Below, piece after piece: positions 18,581 through 28,075 of a stretch of 64,000 nucleotides of DNA. The DNA is taken from positions 124,001 to 188,000 of the forward strand of contig CAVRLB010000001.1 in assembly GCA_963722295.1 (NCBI GenBank), in the 5' to 3' direction. The DNA comes from Brooklawnia sp032229645 (GTDB lineage Bacteria > Actinomycetota > Actinomycetes > Propionibacteriales > Propionibacteriaceae). The position numbers were made by a program, and so were the translations under genes. The stretch's first letter is position 1; every line of letters begins with the position of its first letter. The notes under the pieces are model-generated. The model was given only the letters and a program-made list of their open reading frames with translations. It did no database searches and was not told where the DNA came from.

Positions 18581-20223
18581 CGCGTCACCTCCGCGGTCTT
18601 GGGCTTGGGATAGGGCTGCACGGCGCGAGCCCCGGCATTGAGGGGTACCGGCTCCAAGACCACCTTCTGCTCGGGAAGATGCTCCACATCGAGGAGCCCT
18701 TGAAAGATCCACTCGTCCAAGGCGGTCTGGCGCACCTGATCTCCGTACAGGATTGGCCACAGGCCGATCCAGCGATGCGAGAGGAACTCATTCAGCCGGG
18801 AATTGGCAGTGTCGACATCCATGATCTGTTCGGCGCAGGCGATACCGGTGGCGCGCAGGCTGCAGAATCCGCCTTGGCACGGGCCCATGCCAAGCCTCAA
18901 CTGGCGGCGCAGATCGTCCATGCTGGCCTTCGGATCGGCATGCATCGCCTCGACGAGCATCGAGCGGCTCATCAACTCGCACTCGCAGATGATCTGATCG
19001 TCGCGCCGGTCGGCTTCGCGGTCGTGCAGCCGGTGGGTGACCAGGTAGTTCTTGCCGTCGGTCGAGCCGGGTACCGCCTCTTCGGCAGTCCGGCATTCCC
19101 GCTGGTCACCGAGCTGTTCGCACATGCGGTCGACGATCTTCTTGGCCATCAACCGATACGTCGTGAGCTTCCCGCCGGCGATTGTGAGGATGCCGGACAC
19201 GCCATCTCGCGACTGATGATCGAGGATGGACATGCCCCGCGACATGTGCCGGGTATCTTGTGCCGAGACCCGGGAGTCCTTGACGAGCGGACGAGCGCCC
19301 GACCAGGCATGCAACGCCCGGGCCTGCCGGAACCCCGGGATGAGGATCTCACCGCAATCGAGCATCTGCTGAACCTCATCATGCGGAATGGGCAGTTCGT
19401 CCGGGTCATCGGCGCGCACGTCGGTGGTGCCGATGATGGACACGGTATGCACCGGCACCAAGATGTCTCCATCTGCGGGATAGATGCAGCGGTTGATCAC
19501 GGTGTTCACCAGGCGGTGATTCATCGCGATCATGATGCCGCGACCGGGTACGACCTCCACGTCGTGGCAGCCTGCCATCTCGGCGATGTGATGCGACCAG
19601 GCGCCCGCGGCATTGATGACGAACCGGCAGTTGATGGTGACCTCCTCGCCACTGTGCCGGTCAAGACACCGCACCGCGTTCACCGCGCCATCGCGGACCT
19701 CCATACCGACCACGGCATGGTAGGTGAGGATGCTCGCCCCATACTCCTGAGCCGAACGGGCTGCCCCCCAGACCATCTGCCAGCCGTCGACGGTGCCATC
19801 CTGGACGAGGAAGGCCCGCCGGATATCAGGATTGACCCGCGGCTCTCGCTTCAGTGCCTCGGCGATGCTGATCTCTTCCACCGGGACGCCGGTCTTGTGG
19901 CATCCGGCGAGGAAGTCATCGGTGAACGACAGATCATCTTGCGGAACCGAGACGAACAGGCCGCCGGTGGCTTCCACGGCACTGGCGTGGATCCGGGTGA
20001 CGATCGCGTTCTCCTCGGCGCATTCGGTCGCCGAATGTGGATCGCTGACGACGTAACGTCCACCCGAATGCAGCAGCCCGTGATACCGGCCGGTCGTGCC
20101 CTGGCCAAGATCTGCGCGGTCGACCAGGATCGTCGAGTAGCCGCGCATCGCAACATCTCGCACGACCCCCGCCCCGGTTGAACCGCCGCCCACAACAACC
20201 ACATCACAGTCGTAGGTGCGCAT
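18577..20223 (-). CDS. glpA: Anaerobic glycerol-3-phosphate dehydrogenase, subunit A
   Basis: A 548-residue catalytic subunit that oxidises glycerol-3-phosphate to dihydroxyacetone phosphate. It has the FAD motif 'VVVGGGSTGAGVVRD', the DAO-type core ('LLHSGGRYVV') and a C-terminal BFD-like [2Fe-2S] region with 'CECE' and 'CQGGFC' cysteines. This C-terminal domain separates GlpA from aerobic GlpD. First gene of the operon, with a strong AAGGAGGC box. The promoter should be in 20224-20320, shared with the divergent metallopeptidase. Confidence 0.93.
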   Translation of the reverse strand: MRTYDCDVVVVGGGSTGAGVVRDVAMRGYSTILVDRADLGQGTTGRYHGLLHSGGRYVVSDPHSATECAEENAIVTRIHASAVEATGGLFVSVPQDDLSFTDDFLAGCHKTGVPVEEISIAEALKREPRVNPDIRRAFLVQDGTVDGWQMVWGAARSAQEYGASILTYHAVVGMEVRDGAVNAVRCLDRHSGEEVTINCRFVINAAGAWSHHIAEMAGCHDVEVVPGRGIMIAMNHRLVNTVINRCIYPADGDILVPVHTVSIIGTTDVRADDPDELPIPHDEVQQMLDCGEILIPGFRQARALHAWSGARPLVKDSRVSAQDTRHMSRGMSILDHQSRDGVSGILTIAGGKLTTYRLMAKKIVDRMCEQLGDQRECRTAEEAVPGSTDGKNYLVTHRLHDREADRRDDQIICECELMSRSMLVEAMHADPKASMDDLRRQLRLGMGPCQGGFCSLRATGIACAEQIMDVDTANSRLNEFLSHRWIGLWPILYGDQVRQTALDEWIFQGLLDVEHLPEQKVVLEPVPLNAGARAVQPYPKPKTAEVTR

Positions 20224-20320
20224 CCCTGCCTCCTTGCTTTTGGGACAGCCCGTCTCGGGAGCTATGCATCATAGGCTAGATCACGACGTTCGAGTTTTCC
20301 GCTATGTAGATTGCGTGCTT

Positions 20321-21418
20321 ATGAAACTGCTCATTTGTCCTACCCCGGGTTGCAGCGGGCTGCTCTATCTGGAAGACCTGCGCTGCGACAGTTGCGGTGC
20401 CGAGGTTGCCTATCACGCGTTGTCGGGCACGATGGTCGCGATCAACGGCCCGGATCTGCATGTCGCCAACCGCCTGTGGCATCTGTGCATCAACCGCGAT
20501 CGAGGCTGCAACTGGTTGTCGGACGGCGACAGCTCGACGGGGCAGTGTTTCGGCTGCCGTATCATCCGCACTCGGCCCAACGACGCAGACCTGGAGGCGC
20601 TGAATCGGCTGGCAGATGCCTCTCAGTCGGAGCGGCGGCTGCTCGTCCAGCTGAATTCGCTGGGATTGCCGGTCGACCCGTATTTCGAGGACGACGGGGG
20701 GCTCGGATTCGACCTGTTGTCGTCGGAGCACCAACAGGTCACGACCGGTCATGAGAACGGCATCGTCACCATCGATCTTGCGGAGACGTCTGACGCCTAC
20801 CGTGAGCGGCTACGGGTTCAACTCGGTGAGCCCTATCGCACCATGCTGGGCCATTTCCGGCACGAAGTGGGCCACTACTACGAGTGGGTGCTGGTCGAGC
20901 AGACGGGTTGGATCACCGAATGCCGCGAACTCTTCGGCGACGAGCGGGCGTCCTACAGCGCGGCAATCGACCGGCACTATTCCAACGGGGCACCCGAAGG
21001 CTGGCACGACTCCTTCATCTCGGAGTATGCGACGATGCACCCGTGGGAAGACTTCGCGGAGTGTTTTGCGCACTACCTGCACATCACCGATACGCTCAGC
21101 ACGGCTGCGTCAGCAGGCATGGAACTTGTGCCAGGTCGTGATGTTCTGCCCGCGCTGCCATTGGCGGTAAGTCCCCGCAGCCGGTACGGCGCCGACGACT
21201 TCGACGCGCTGATGGATGACTGGCAGTGGGTATCGGCATTCTTCAATCGCATCAACCGGTCGATGGGGGAGGCCGACCTCTATCCGTTCACGATCAGCCA
21301 GCAGGTGGCCGACAAGCTCCGCTTCGTTCACAGGGTGTTGACCCAGCTCCCCAGGACGCGGGTCTCGGAGCCGGACGGGTTCGGCCGCACCGTGCATTCC
21401 ACGGAGCCGTCCGAGTAG
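20321..21418 (+). CDS. Putative zinc-binding metallopeptidase
   Basis: A 365-residue protein from ATG 20321. An N-terminal zinc-ribbon has four CxxC-like pairs ('CPTPGC', 'CDSC', 'CINRDRGC', 'CFGC'). The central region has 'FRHEVGHYYEWVL', an HExxH-variant (HEVGH) zincin motif, plus a downstream 'WEDFAECFAHYLHI' that may give the third ligand. This matches the putative zinc-binding metallopeptidase family of cytosolic proteins. The substrate is unknown. It is divergent from glpA. Confidence 0.8.
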   Translation: MKLLICPTPGCSGLLYLEDLRCDSCGAEVAYHALSGTMVAINGPDLHVANRLWHLCINRDRGCNWLSDGDSSTGQCFGCRIIRTRPNDADLEALNRLADASQSERRLLVQLNSLGLPVDPYFEDDGGLGFDLLSSEHQQVTTGHENGIVTIDLAETSDAYRERLRVQLGEPYRTMLGHFRHEVGHYYEWVLVEQTGWITECRELFGDERASYSAAIDRHYSNGAPEGWHDSFISEYATMHPWEDFAECFAHYLHITDTLSTAASAGMELVPGRDVLPALPLAVSPRSRYGADDFDALMDDWQWVSAFFNRINRSMGEADLYPFTISQQVADKLRFVHRVLTQLPRTRVSEPDGFGRTVHSTEPSE

Positions 21419-21495
21419 GCGGAACGGCCGACCGAAGCGCGGGCGCGCTGCTCTGCGGTCACCGGATTGCAGGGTCAAAGCGGTAGTCTCATCGG

Positions 21496-22041
21496 ATGGC
21501 TTCGGTTTCTGACGATGCGGCCTGGAAGGCGGGCACTGCCATGACGAAGGTAAGCGGAAGACTCGAAGGCGCTCGGCGAACTCTCGTATTGACGCGCCGG
21601 ATCGGTGCGCGGGCCGACGAACTGTGGCAGGCGTTGGCGCAATCCGATCGTCTGGAGCGATGGTTCGGCAGCTGGCGCGGCGATCCCTCGTCCGGGCAAG
21701 TCATGCTCACGATGAACGCCGAGGCAGCGCCGGTGCCGGCCGTTCCCTGCGAGATCCGGGTCTGTGATCCGCCGCAACGATTGGGTATCAGTGTGACCGA
21801 CAGCTACGGCCATTGGCAGCTGACGATCGAACTGCGCGAAAGCAACGGGATGACCGACCTCACGCTTCGGCACGAAGACATCGAGTTGCAGGCCGTCCCA
21901 GAAGTCGGTCCGGGCTGGGAGTGGTACCTCGACCGGCTGGAAGCCACCGTCACAGGCAGCGCGTTGCCCACCCTCGAGGATTTCGTGGACTGTTACACAC
22001 CCATGGGGGAGGACTATTCCGCGATGATCGTGGCCGAGTAG
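21496..22041 (+). CDS. SRPBCC (AHSA1-like) protein
   Basis: A 181-residue START/AHSA1-type protein with the motif 'ADELWQALAQSDRLERWFG' at the entrance of the beta-barrel and a C-terminal long helix. Such proteins bind small hydrophobic ligands or act as Hsp90-activator-like factors. ATG 21496 is used here; ATG 21541 is an alternative because homology begins near residue 25. The next gene follows after 11 bases. Confidence 0.75.
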   Translation: MASVSDDAAWKAGTAMTKVSGRLEGARRTLVLTRRIGARADELWQALAQSDRLERWFGSWRGDPSSGQVMLTMNAEAAPVPAVPCEIRVCDPPQRLGISVTDSYGHWQLTIELRESNGMTDLTLRHEDIELQAVPEVGPGWEWYLDRLEATVTGSALPTLEDFVDCYTPMGEDYSAMIVAE

Positions 22042-22052
22042 TCTGACCTGTC

Positions 22053-22760
22053 ATGTGTGGCCGCTACGTGACTGCCGACACCGCGTCGATCGTCGACCTC
22101 TTTCAGGTCGACGACGTCGGTCCGTCCGTGGATCAGACGTTCAACGCGCGCCCGCTCTTTGAAGATCTGGGTGCCGATGAGCCGAGGGTCCCACTCGTCG
22201 TGGAATCGGTCCGCGATGGCGAGCGTAGGCGCCGCTGCTGGCCTGGACGCTGGCCGTTCACACCGAACTGGTCGAAGACGCTGACGATGAAACGACCGAC
22301 CTTCAACGCGGTTGCCGAGACGGTGACGCAAAAGCCGATGTGGCGCGATGCGGTGGCCGGCCATCGAGCGATTTTCCCTGCCCTCGGGTACTACGAGACC
22401 CTGGGCAGTGGCAAGAGACACCGGCGCTTCTATTTCCATGACGAGAGCGATGTGCTGCTGGCTTTGGCCGGGATTTTCAGCTGGTGGAGAGCCGGCCCGC
22501 AATCCGAGTGGATCCTGACAGGCGCGATCCTGACGATCGACGCGCCCGGCGAGGCGGCGGCGATTCACAACCGCGCGCCGCTGGTGCTGCCTGCCGAGCT
22601 CTGGGACGACTGGCTCGAACCAGGCATCACGGCAGGTCAGGGTTTCATCGATGCCGCGGCCCAGAAGGCTGCGTCCGCAGTTGAGGAGCTGGCCTTCCAC
22701 GAAGTGGGCCTGCTCGACGAGAACTCCGTCGAGATGATCGCACCACGGGAACTCACGTAG
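22053..22760 (+). CDS. SOS response-associated peptidase (YedK/HMCES)
   Basis: A 235-residue SRAP-domain protein that forms a covalent link with abasic sites in single-stranded DNA and shields them. The N-terminal Met is followed directly by the nucleophilic Cys2 ('MCGRYV'). 'FPALGYYETLGSGK' supplies the conserved Glu and 'AAAIHNRAPLVLP' the conserved His. The usual HNRMP reads HNRAP here. Likely co-transcribed with the SRPBCC gene. Confidence 0.85.
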   Translation: MCGRYVTADTASIVDLFQVDDVGPSVDQTFNARPLFEDLGADEPRVPLVVESVRDGERRRRCWPGRWPFTPNWSKTLTMKRPTFNAVAETVTQKPMWRDAVAGHRAIFPALGYYETLGSGKRHRRFYFHDESDVLLALAGIFSWWRAGPQSEWILTGAILTIDAPGEAAAIHNRAPLVLPAELWDDWLEPGITAGQGFIDAAAQKAASAVEELAFHEVGLLDENSVEMIAPRELT

Positions 22761-22808
22761 CGTCTGGAGGGTCCTGGTTCTTGTGGTTTCCTTGCACCCG
22801 GCCCACTC

Positions 22809-23969
22809 TCACTCCCATGGGTAGACGATGCCCACCTGAGCACGGATGGCGTCCAGGATCTCCATGACCTCCACGGTGTCTTGCCAGGTCATGTCCGCCG
22901 ATTGGGTGGCCTCAGCGGCGAGGCATCGGGCCACCTCGGCGGCCTCGTACTGGAATCCTCCGGGTACGGTCGCGTCCCAGTCGACGGTGCTGCCATCGGC
23001 GGGGCCGCTCGCAGGGAAGCTACGCAGCCTCAGCACACCAGGCCGGTAGAACTGGGTGGGCAGTTCCAGCGCACCGTGCTCGAAGACGATCTCGGCCGAG
23101 GTAGCGGAGCGGCCATCCAAATTGCAGCGCGCCACCCCGAGCGCCCCGCCGGGGCCCACACCGCCGCGCCCGGTGGCGTCGTTGGCCGGGGACGAGCGCA
23201 GCACAGCCGCGATGCCTTGATCGATACGCACCGGTCGCGATGACTTCGAGATCCCGAAATCGCCGTCTATCGGTCGGCCGACGGCGGTTACCGATGCGGG
23301 AGCCCCCAGAACATCGTGCAGGAATGACACCGGGTAGATCCCCAGGTCCAGCAACGCGCCGCCACCCAGTTCCGGCTGCACGAGGCGCGCGATATGGCGC
23401 AGAGACTGCCCATGGTCGGCCTGTGCGGAAACGACTCGTCCCAGCCCGCCGTTTTTGATGATGCTGCGGATGACGCGGTAATGAGGCAGGTGTCGGCTCC
23501 ACATCGCCTCCATGACGAACAGTCCGGCCAGTCGTGCGACGTCCACGACCTCGCGGGCCTGCGCCGCGTTCATGGTGAACGACTTCTCGACCAGAACGGG
23601 CTTGCCGGCGTGCAGCGCGAGCAGCGCGTGCTGGGCATGCAGCGGGTGAATTGTCGAGACGTAGACAGCATCCACGTCGGGATCGGCGACCAGTTCCTCG
23701 TAGCGACCATAGGCTCGGCCGACACCCAACTCGCGCGAGAATCTCGTGGCCCGGTCGAGATCCCGGGCGGCCACCGCTACGATGCGCGAACGCGTGTGGG
23801 CCGGTACATCGTGCGCAAAGGTCTTCGCGATGCCGCCGGCGCCGATGATGCCCCACCGAAGTGCGGGAGCGTCCATCGGGTCGGGCAACGTGACGCCCTC
23901 GGCCAATCGGGCCAACTCGCCCGGGAGGGCGGGAAGCAGTGAGTGCGGGCTGTCAGCTGTGATCGCCAT
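22809..23969 (-). CDS. Gfo/Idh/MocA family oxidoreductase
   Basis: A 386-residue NAD(P)-dependent sugar or inositol dehydrogenase-like protein. The Rossmann motif is 'WGIIGAGGIAKTFAHDV', and the family motif 'LVEKSFTMNAAQA' (EKP-like, here EKS) holds the catalytic Lys. A 30-residue N-terminal extension precedes the Rossmann fold. The substrate cannot be predicted. It is convergent with the SRAP gene. Confidence 0.85.
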   Translation of the reverse strand: MAITADSPHSLLPALPGELARLAEGVTLPDPMDAPALRWGIIGAGGIAKTFAHDVPAHTRSRIVAVAARDLDRATRFSRELGVGRAYGRYEELVADPDVDAVYVSTIHPLHAQHALLALHAGKPVLVEKSFTMNAAQAREVVDVARLAGLFVMEAMWSRHLPHYRVIRSIIKNGGLGRVVSAQADHGQSLRHIARLVQPELGGGALLDLGIYPVSFLHDVLGAPASVTAVGRPIDGDFGISKSSRPVRIDQGIAAVLRSSPANDATGRGGVGPGGALGVARCNLDGRSATSAEIVFEHGALELPTQFYRPGVLRLRSFPASGPADGSTVDWDATVPGGFQYEAAEVARCLAAEATQSADMTWQDTVEVMEILDAIRAQVGIVYPWE

Positions 23970-24042
23970 GGGTCGATTCTGTCACGGTTGGCACGGCGGC
24001 TCCGGTCGCCGGGCCCGCTTTGGAAGCGACCCTGGGAATGAC

Positions 24043-24414
24043 TCAGCCGAGTACGACGATGAAGCCGATCACGGCCGAGATGAGCGCAAGGACGCCGAGA
24101 AGCAGTGGGGTGGTGACGTTCTCCTGACGCCGGGCGTGTGTGGCCACCGCGCCGGTCATGACGATGACTAAGCCGCACGAGGCGAGCGGGGTGAGCAGCG
24201 GCGCGATGTTCGAGGCCATGGGTAAGACGAGGCCGAGTGCGCCGGCGATCTCGGCGGCGCCAATGACCTTGATCGTGGTGGCGGAATAGCCGTCCGTCCA
24301 GCCCATCCCCGGGCTTACGCTGAGTTGTTGCTTGCTGCGCAGCAGCTTCATGGCGCCCGCGCCGGCGAATATCAGGGCCAAAATGACGTTGATACTCCAC
24401 ATCGTGCTCAGCAT
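24043..24414 (-). CDS. DoxX-family membrane protein
   Basis: A 123-residue protein with four hydrophobic helices. The first has 'ILALIFAGAGAMKLL', and 'VIGAAEIAGALGLVLP' follows, the usual DoxX pattern. DoxX-like proteins are small inner-membrane redox or quinone-linked proteins of uncertain role. It lies just after urtE on the same strand with about 50 bases between, but need not belong to that operon. Confidence 0.75.
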   Translation of the reverse strand: MLSTMWSINVILALIFAGAGAMKLLRSKQQLSVSPGMGWTDGYSATTIKVIGAAEIAGALGLVLPMASNIAPLLTPLASCGLVIVMTGAVATHARRQENVTTPLLLGVLALISAVIGFIVVLG

Positions 24415-24462
24415 CGGCCTCTCCTCAAACGGGCCAGCGGTCCGGCCGGCAGGTCCTCGTCG

Positions 24463-25158
24463 TTACAGGGCCATCGCTTCGCGCGCCTGGACTACCGCGT
24501 CCGCGCCACCGGTTCCGGTGCTCACCACTCGTCCGGATGCGAGGACCGTGAATGCGCTGGCCGTCTTAAGAGCGTAGCCGACGTGCTGCTCCACCATCAG
24601 CACCGAAATGCCCGAGTCGCTCATCATCGCTGAGATCGCCGCCTGAATCTCGGCCACCACATTTGGCTGAATGCCCTCGGTCGGCTCATCAAGCACCATG
24701 AGCCGCGGGCCCGTGATCAACGCCCGGGCGATTGCCAATTGTTGACGCTGTCCCCCGGACAGCAGGCCTGCCCTGCGTCCGAGCAACTCGCGCAGCGCCG
24801 GAAAAAGGTCCAGGGCCTCAGCCATCCGTCTCGCTCCTGCCGTGCCGTGCCGAGCGGCGACGAGCAACAAATTCTCCCGGGCGGTCAACTGCCCGAACGA
24901 CTGCTGGCCCTGCGGAACGTAGGAGATGCCATTGCGGACCCTCTTGTTGGTGGTCATCTTGGTGATGTCGGTGCCGTCGAAGACGATCGAGCCGCTCCGC
25001 ACCGGAAGCAGCCCCATGACTGCACGCAGCAGGGTCGTCTTGCCTGCCCCGTTGTTGCCGAGCACCGCCACCAATTGACCGTCCGGAACCTCGAGGCAGA
25101 CATCGAAGACAACCGACACTCGTCCGTAGCCTGTGGTGACCGAATCAAGCTGAAGCAT
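24463..25158 (-). CDS. urtE: Urea ABC transporter, ATP-binding protein
   Basis: A 231-residue LivF-type ATPase of the urea importer. It has Walker A 'GNNGAGKTTLLRAVMG', signature 'LSGGQRQQLAIARAL' and Walker B 'LMVLDEPTEGIQP'; the GIQP after Walker B is typical of UrtE. The start overlaps the urtD stop by 14 bases. Last gene of urtABCDE. Confidence 0.9.
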   Translation of the reverse strand: MLQLDSVTTGYGRVSVVFDVCLEVPDGQLVAVLGNNGAGKTTLLRAVMGLLPVRSGSIVFDGTDITKMTTNKRVRNGISYVPQGQQSFGQLTARENLLLVAARHGTAGARRMAEALDLFPALRELLGRRAGLLSGGQRQQLAIARALITGPRLMVLDEPTEGIQPNVVAEIQAAISAMMSDSGISVLMVEQHVGYALKTASAFTVLASGRVVSTGTGGADAVVQAREAMAL

Positions 25159-25948
25159 CAGACTCTCCCAGGTAAACTTCGACGACTTTCGGGTCGGCTT
25201 GCACCTGCGCGACCGTGCCTTCTGCGAGCACCTTGCCCTGGTGCAGTACAGTCACCGAATCGGCGAAGCTGCGCAAGAACTCCATGTCGTGTTCCACCAC
25301 GACGACCGTTCGCTGCTCGCCGATGCGTTTCAGCAGTTCTCCGGTCTGGTCGCGTTCGGCGGCGCTCATACCGGCCACTGGTTCGTCCAGCAGCAGGCAA
25401 CGAGCATCCTGGACGAGCAGCATGCCGATCTCGAGCCATTGCTTCTGGCCATGCGCGAGAACTCCGGCCGGCGCGGTCGCCAGGCCAGCCAGCCCGATCG
25501 TTTCGATCGCGATCTGCACTGCCTCGGGGATGCCTTTGCGGCGGCCAAGCAGTTCGCGCGGTTTGCGATGTAATCCGGCGGCGATGTCGAGATTCTGCAG
25601 CACGCTGAGTTCCTCGATCACGCTCGCAGTCTGGAAGGTGCGTCCGATCGAGGCCCGGACGATCTTGTGCGAAGGCAGGCCCAGCAGTTCGACGCCGCCG
25701 AAGCTCGCCGATCCCGTCGCCTTGGCCAGCCCCGTGATGGCATCGATCAGGGTGGTCTTGCCCGCCCCGTTGGGTCCGATGAGGAAGCGGAGGTCGCCGG
25801 AGGTGACGACCAGGTCGACGCCGTCGACTGCGACGAACCCGTCGAAGCTGACGCGCAGATCTTTGACCTGCAGATAGTCGCGCCGGAATTCCCCGGGCGG
25901 GGCTGCGATCGCTTGCTCCAGCGCCTTGAAGTCGGGTCTGGGAGTCAT
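25145..25948 (-). CDS. urtD: Urea ABC transporter, ATP-binding protein
   Basis: A 267-residue LivG-type ATPase from ATG 25948, which overlaps the urtC stop; a longer in-frame start is not supported. It has Walker A 'GPNGAGKTTLIDAITG', signature region 'LAHGQKQWLEIGMLL' (degenerate, as usual in UrtD) and Walker B 'RCLLLDEPVAGM'. It pairs with UrtE to drive UrtBC. Confidence 0.9.
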   Translation of the reverse strand: MTPRPDFKALEQAIAAPPGEFRRDYLQVKDLRVSFDGFVAVDGVDLVVTSGDLRFLIGPNGAGKTTLIDAITGLAKATGSASFGGVELLGLPSHKIVRASIGRTFQTASVIEELSVLQNLDIAAGLHRKPRELLGRRKGIPEAVQIAIETIGLAGLATAPAGVLAHGQKQWLEIGMLLVQDARCLLLDEPVAGMSAAERDQTGELLKRIGEQRTVVVVEHDMEFLRSFADSVTVLHQGKVLAEGTVAQVQADPKVVEVYLGESDASA

Positions 25949-27081
25949 GACGAGGCCCTTCCCACCAGTTGAGGTGTATCTGTGGATTCCGGAAGCTCCC
26001 GGGCGGGAGCCGGGGTCCTGGTTCTGCGGTACCGGTAGCGGTCGACGAGTCCCTTCACCCAAGGGCCCACAGTGGCGACCCCCTGCGGGAGGAACGCAAT
26101 CACGAGGATGAACAACGCGCCTTGGAAGTAGGTCCAGAATCCCGGATAGGTCTCCGAGAGGTTGGTTTCGATCAACCGCAGCGCAATCGTGCCGAGGACC
26201 GGGCCGAGCAGGGTCGTCCGGCCGCCGATCACAACTCCGGCCAGGAAGATGATCGAGGGGGTGACCCCGACGTCCTTGGGCGAGATGATGCCGACGATCG
26301 GTACGAACAGGGCACCACCGATGGCCGCGAAGACGGCGGCGATCGTGTAGGTCAGGGTCTTGATCATTGCCGGGTTGTAGCCGAGGAAACGCACTCGGTT
26401 CTCCTGGTCGCGGACCGCGATCAGGAGTTCACCGAAGCGTGACCGCATGATCTGCCTGGTGATCAGGACCATGCCGATCAGCACCGCTGCCGCAATGAAA
26501 TAGAGCAGCCGCTTGTTGGCTGGATCCTTCAGGCTGTATCCGAAGAAGCCCTTGAAGTCGGTGATGCCGTTGAAGCCGCCGGTTGAGGTGCCCTGGTTGA
26601 CCAGCCAGAGTGAGAAGGCCGCGACCAGTGCCTGTGACAGGATCGCGAAGTAGGCGCCCCGGACACGACGGGCGAAGACTGCCCAGCCGAGCAGGAAAGC
26701 GACGGCCGCGGGTATCACCAGGATGAGGATCAGCGTGGCAATCGGGCTGCGGAACGGCTCCCACCACGCGGGAAGCTCGCCGTTGCCGTAGAGAGACATG
26801 AAGTCCGGTACACCGCCTGGGCCGGCATCTGCGAGCTTGAGATGCATGGCCATCAGGTAGCCGCCGAGCCCGAAGAAGAGGCCCTGGCCCAATGTCAGCA
26901 TTCCGCCTTGGCCCCAAGCCAGCCCTACACCGACCGCGACCATCGCGAGACAGATGTATTTGGCGAGCAGGCCTAGCCGGAAGCCGCTCAGCAGCAGTGG
27001 AGCGACGACGATCGCGACGATGGCGATCGCCAGCCAGATCCACAGCGAAGATTTCTTGAAGAAGGTCAACACGGTTGTCAT
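25945..27081 (-). CDS. urtC: Urea ABC transporter, permease
   Basis: A 378-residue LivM-type permease with about ten hydrophobic helices and the family stretches 'GLAWGQGGMLTLGQGLFFGL' and 'FGELLIAVRDQENRVRFLGY'. Overlaps urtB and urtD at its two ends by four bases each, so the five proteins are made in a coupled fashion. Confidence 0.9.
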   Translation of the reverse strand: MTTVLTFFKKSSLWIWLAIAIVAIVVAPLLLSGFRLGLLAKYICLAMVAVGVGLAWGQGGMLTLGQGLFFGLGGYLMAMHLKLADAGPGGVPDFMSLYGNGELPAWWEPFRSPIATLILILVIPAAVAFLLGWAVFARRVRGAYFAILSQALVAAFSLWLVNQGTSTGGFNGITDFKGFFGYSLKDPANKRLLYFIAAAVLIGMVLITRQIMRSRFGELLIAVRDQENRVRFLGYNPAMIKTLTYTIAAVFAAIGGALFVPIVGIISPKDVGVTPSIIFLAGVVIGGRTTLLGPVLGTIALRLIETNLSETYPGFWTYFQGALFILVIAFLPQGVATVGPWVKGLVDRYRYRRTRTPAPARELPESTDTPQLVGRASS

Positions 27082-27962
27082 GCCAGGCTCCTCGTACGGA
27101 CCGCGACCAAGCCCTGGGGACGGAATTGCAGCAGCAGGACGACCAGCAGCAGGACGATCACCTTCGCGGCAGAGGCGTCCGTCCAGTATTCGAGGAAGGC
27201 CTGGGTGATGCCCAGACCGAAGGCAGCGATGACGGCGCCCTTGAGCTGACCGACGCCGCCCGCGACGACGACCAGGAAGGCATCCACGATGTATCCGGTG
27301 CCGAAGTCGAAGGAGATGGCGTCCATCAACGTCAGCGCCACGCCCGCGAGCCCGGCGATTCCCGAACCGATGAAGAAGGTGAGAATGTCCACGAAACCGG
27401 TGGAGATGCCCGAGGTCTCGGCCAGGTCGCGATTCTCAACGGTGGCCCGTATCTCGCGTCCGAGTGGAGTGAACTGCTGCACCAGGTACAGGCCCACGAC
27501 ACAGACGATGGCAACCAGCAGGATGAACACCCTGGTCGCAGGCACCTCGGCGCCCAAGATCCGCACGGGTCCGCTCAACCAGCCGGGCGTGGACGCGTAC
27601 ACGGGCTGTGCGCCGAAGACGTCACGGGCGAGTTGCTGGAGCACCAGCCCGACTCCGAAGGTGGCGAGCAGCGTGTCGAGCGGCCGCGCCCGCATTCGGG
27701 AGATCAAGGTGACTTGCAGGAACGCACCCAGCAGCCCGCCGACGATGAACCCGACCGGCAGTGCCACCAGCAGCGAAATACCCGAATAGGGAATCAGTCC
27801 GGCCACGATGTAGGCGGCGTAGGCGCCGGCCATCATGAACTCGCCGTGCGCATTGTTGATCACGCCGAGTTGCCCGAAGGTCAGCGAGAGACCCAGTGAT
27901 GCCAGCAACAACACAGATCCGAGCGAAATCCCGGCGAGGAGTTGGGAGATGACCACATCCAT
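27078..27962 (-). CDS. urtB: Urea ABC transporter, permease
   Basis: A 294-residue LivH-type permease with 'LGLSLTFGQLGVINNAHGEF' and 'TVENRDLAETSGI', both typical of UrtB. It is the first permease after urtA, separated from it by a gap with a GC-rich hairpin (27999-28040), consistent with making more binding protein than membrane components. Confidence 0.9.
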   Translation of the reverse strand: MDVVISQLLAGISLGSVLLLASLGLSLTFGQLGVINNAHGEFMMAGAYAAYIVAGLIPYSGISLLVALPVGFIVGGLLGAFLQVTLISRMRARPLDTLLATFGVGLVLQQLARDVFGAQPVYASTPGWLSGPVRILGAEVPATRVFILLVAIVCVVGLYLVQQFTPLGREIRATVENRDLAETSGISTGFVDILTFFIGSGIAGLAGVALTLMDAISFDFGTGYIVDAFLVVVAGGVGQLKGAVIAAFGLGITQAFLEYWTDASAAKVIVLLLVVLLLQFRPQGLVAVRTRSLA

Positions 27963-27998
27963 CGCGATGCCTTTCGATAGTGAGCCGGAGCCTGAGAA

Positions 27999-28040
27999 GC
28001 GGGTGCGGTGCCCTGCTGTGGGCCGAGGCGCCGCACCCGC
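27999..28040 (-). terminator. Hairpin between urtA and urtB (attenuator-like)
   Basis: GCGGGTGCGG (27999-28008) and CCGCACCCGC (28031-28040) form a perfect 10-base stem with a 22-base loop. No U-run follows. It may stabilise the urtA transcript or stop part of transcription before urtB; this is inference from its position. Confidence 0.5.
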
Positions 28041-28075
28041 GGACTCGAGTCAGGTGATCGGGTATCCGCGGTGGA

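Noticed and set aside
18679..20181. A 500-codon plus-strand frame opposite glpA
   Set aside because: It is the complement of a clear glpA gene with all motifs on the minus strand; long antisense frames are expected in GC-rich DNA.
24043..24414. DoxX gene as a sixth member of the urea transporter operon
   Set aside because: It follows urtE on the same strand, but DoxX has no known role in urea uptake and a 48-base gap replaces the overlaps seen within urtABCDE.
27075..27899. A 274-codon plus-strand frame opposite urtB
   Set aside because: Antisense shadow, very rich in Gln, Asp and Gly with no family features.
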